The notes beneath the pieces are model-generated. The model was not told the origin of the DNA and did not search any database. It worked only from the letters and a program-made list of their open reading frames with translations. Positions 5,603-5,871 of a DNA stretch of 5,871 nucleotides are shown one piece after another. Location: contig DNFL01000375.1 of NCBI GenBank assembly GCA_003486945.1, positions 1 through 5,871 on the forward strand, in the 5' to 3' direction. Every line of letters begins with the position of its first letter. Positions within the stretch are counted from its first letter, which is position 1. Source of the stretch: Hyphomonas sp. (lineage in GTDB: Bacteria > Pseudomonadota > Alphaproteobacteria > Caulobacterales > Hyphomonadaceae). The position numbers and the translations under genes were made by a program.

Positions 5603-5871
5603 CTACTCCCCCACGCGCCGCGCCGGCACCGGCAGCGTGCAGATGTCCAGCACCCTGGGCGGCGTGGAAACAAAGGCCTCGATCGCGGAATAGTCGCGCT
5701 TGCTCTCCTTCAGCGCGGCCCATTCGGCGGAGTCTGTATTCATCACTTCAAACACCGGGCGCTCGTCCTCCGGCACATCTGCGGCAATCTTTGCCGAGGT
5801 GATGAGGTTCGCGTCGAGCTTGCTGCGGCGCCATTGGGAAAGCTGGTAGGCCAGCTCGGGGTCATCGCCAT
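5603..5871 (-). CDS. C-terminal part of a probable cyclophilin-type peptidyl-prolyl cis-trans isomerase
   Basis: The frame is open from the right edge (first full codon at 5869) to a TAG at 5603-5605, giving the last 88 residues of a protein that begins outside the window. The piece reads as an accessory tail: ITSAKIAADVPEDERPVFEV, a helix around TDSAEWAALKESK, and an ending LDICTLPVPARRVGE. In alphaproteobacterial cyclophilins I recall a similar tail after the catalytic domain (a VAADLP.AERP...V..TD segment and a final DVC..PVPVR). The catalytic core is not visible, so this rests on memory of that tail alone. It could be another protein. The stop is followed at once by the REP-like inverted repeat. 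Confidence 0.55.
   Translation of the reverse strand, partial: GDDPELAYQLSQWRRSKLDANLITSAKIAADVPEDERPVFEVMNTDSAEWAALKESKRDYSAIEAFVSTPPRVLDICTLPVPARRVGE

Noticed and set aside
5437..5673. A 78-codon minus-strand frame spanning the inverted repeat
   Set aside because: It begins inside the right-hand gene in a different frame and reads through both arms of the repeat, with no good start and no family match.

Overview
The window looks like a chromosomal stretch from a high-GC alphaproteobacterium. The signs are the GEHC-type DnaX with a reduced zinc module, the YbaB ending in GFKLPF, the short NrdB, and the general codon bias. The family Hyphomonadaceae or another Caulobacterales-like group is my guess from the style of the proteins; I could not test it. 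All supported genes lie on the minus strand, so they are read here from right to left.

From right to left: (1) 5603-5871 is the 3' end of a gene whose protein resembles the C-terminal tail of alphaproteobacterial cyclophilin-type peptidyl-prolyl isomerases. (2) 5495-5592, just after its stop, is a long imperfect inverted repeat that resembles a REP/BIME intergenic element. (3) 3966-5270 is a two-domain protein. Its N-terminal domain is like nucleoside 2-deoxyribosyltransferases and TIR domains (Rossmannoid, with a candidate catalytic Glu), and its C-terminal domain is like macro domains. It is the most unusual gene in the window. (4) 3838-3965 is the control region of nrdB, with two NrdR-box-like sites 32 bp apart that overlap a plausible promoter. 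(5) 2803-3837 is nrdB, the class Ia ribonucleotide reductase radical subunit, with all metal and radical-path residues in place. (6) 2762-2800 is a GC-rich hairpin right after the nrdB stop. (7) 1000-2685 is dnaX, the clamp-loader tau subunit. (8) 664-987 is ybaB/ebfC, 12 nt after dnaX. (9) 1-621 is the N-terminal part of a BciB/FrhB-type iron-sulfur flavoprotein, which occupies the place where recR usually follows dnaX-ybaB.

The housekeeping genes fit a DNA replication and dNTP supply theme: dnaX loads the sliding clamp, ybaB is its usual partner gene, and nrdB makes deoxyribonucleotides under likely NrdR control. The NDT/TIR-like plus macro fusion sits directly upstream of the nrdB promoter. 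By domain logic it should act on, or sense, a nucleotide or an NAD/ADP-ribose derivative. A stress or phage-defence role is possible but is inference only. No tRNA, rRNA, CRISPR, insertion sequence or SRP RNA gene was seen.
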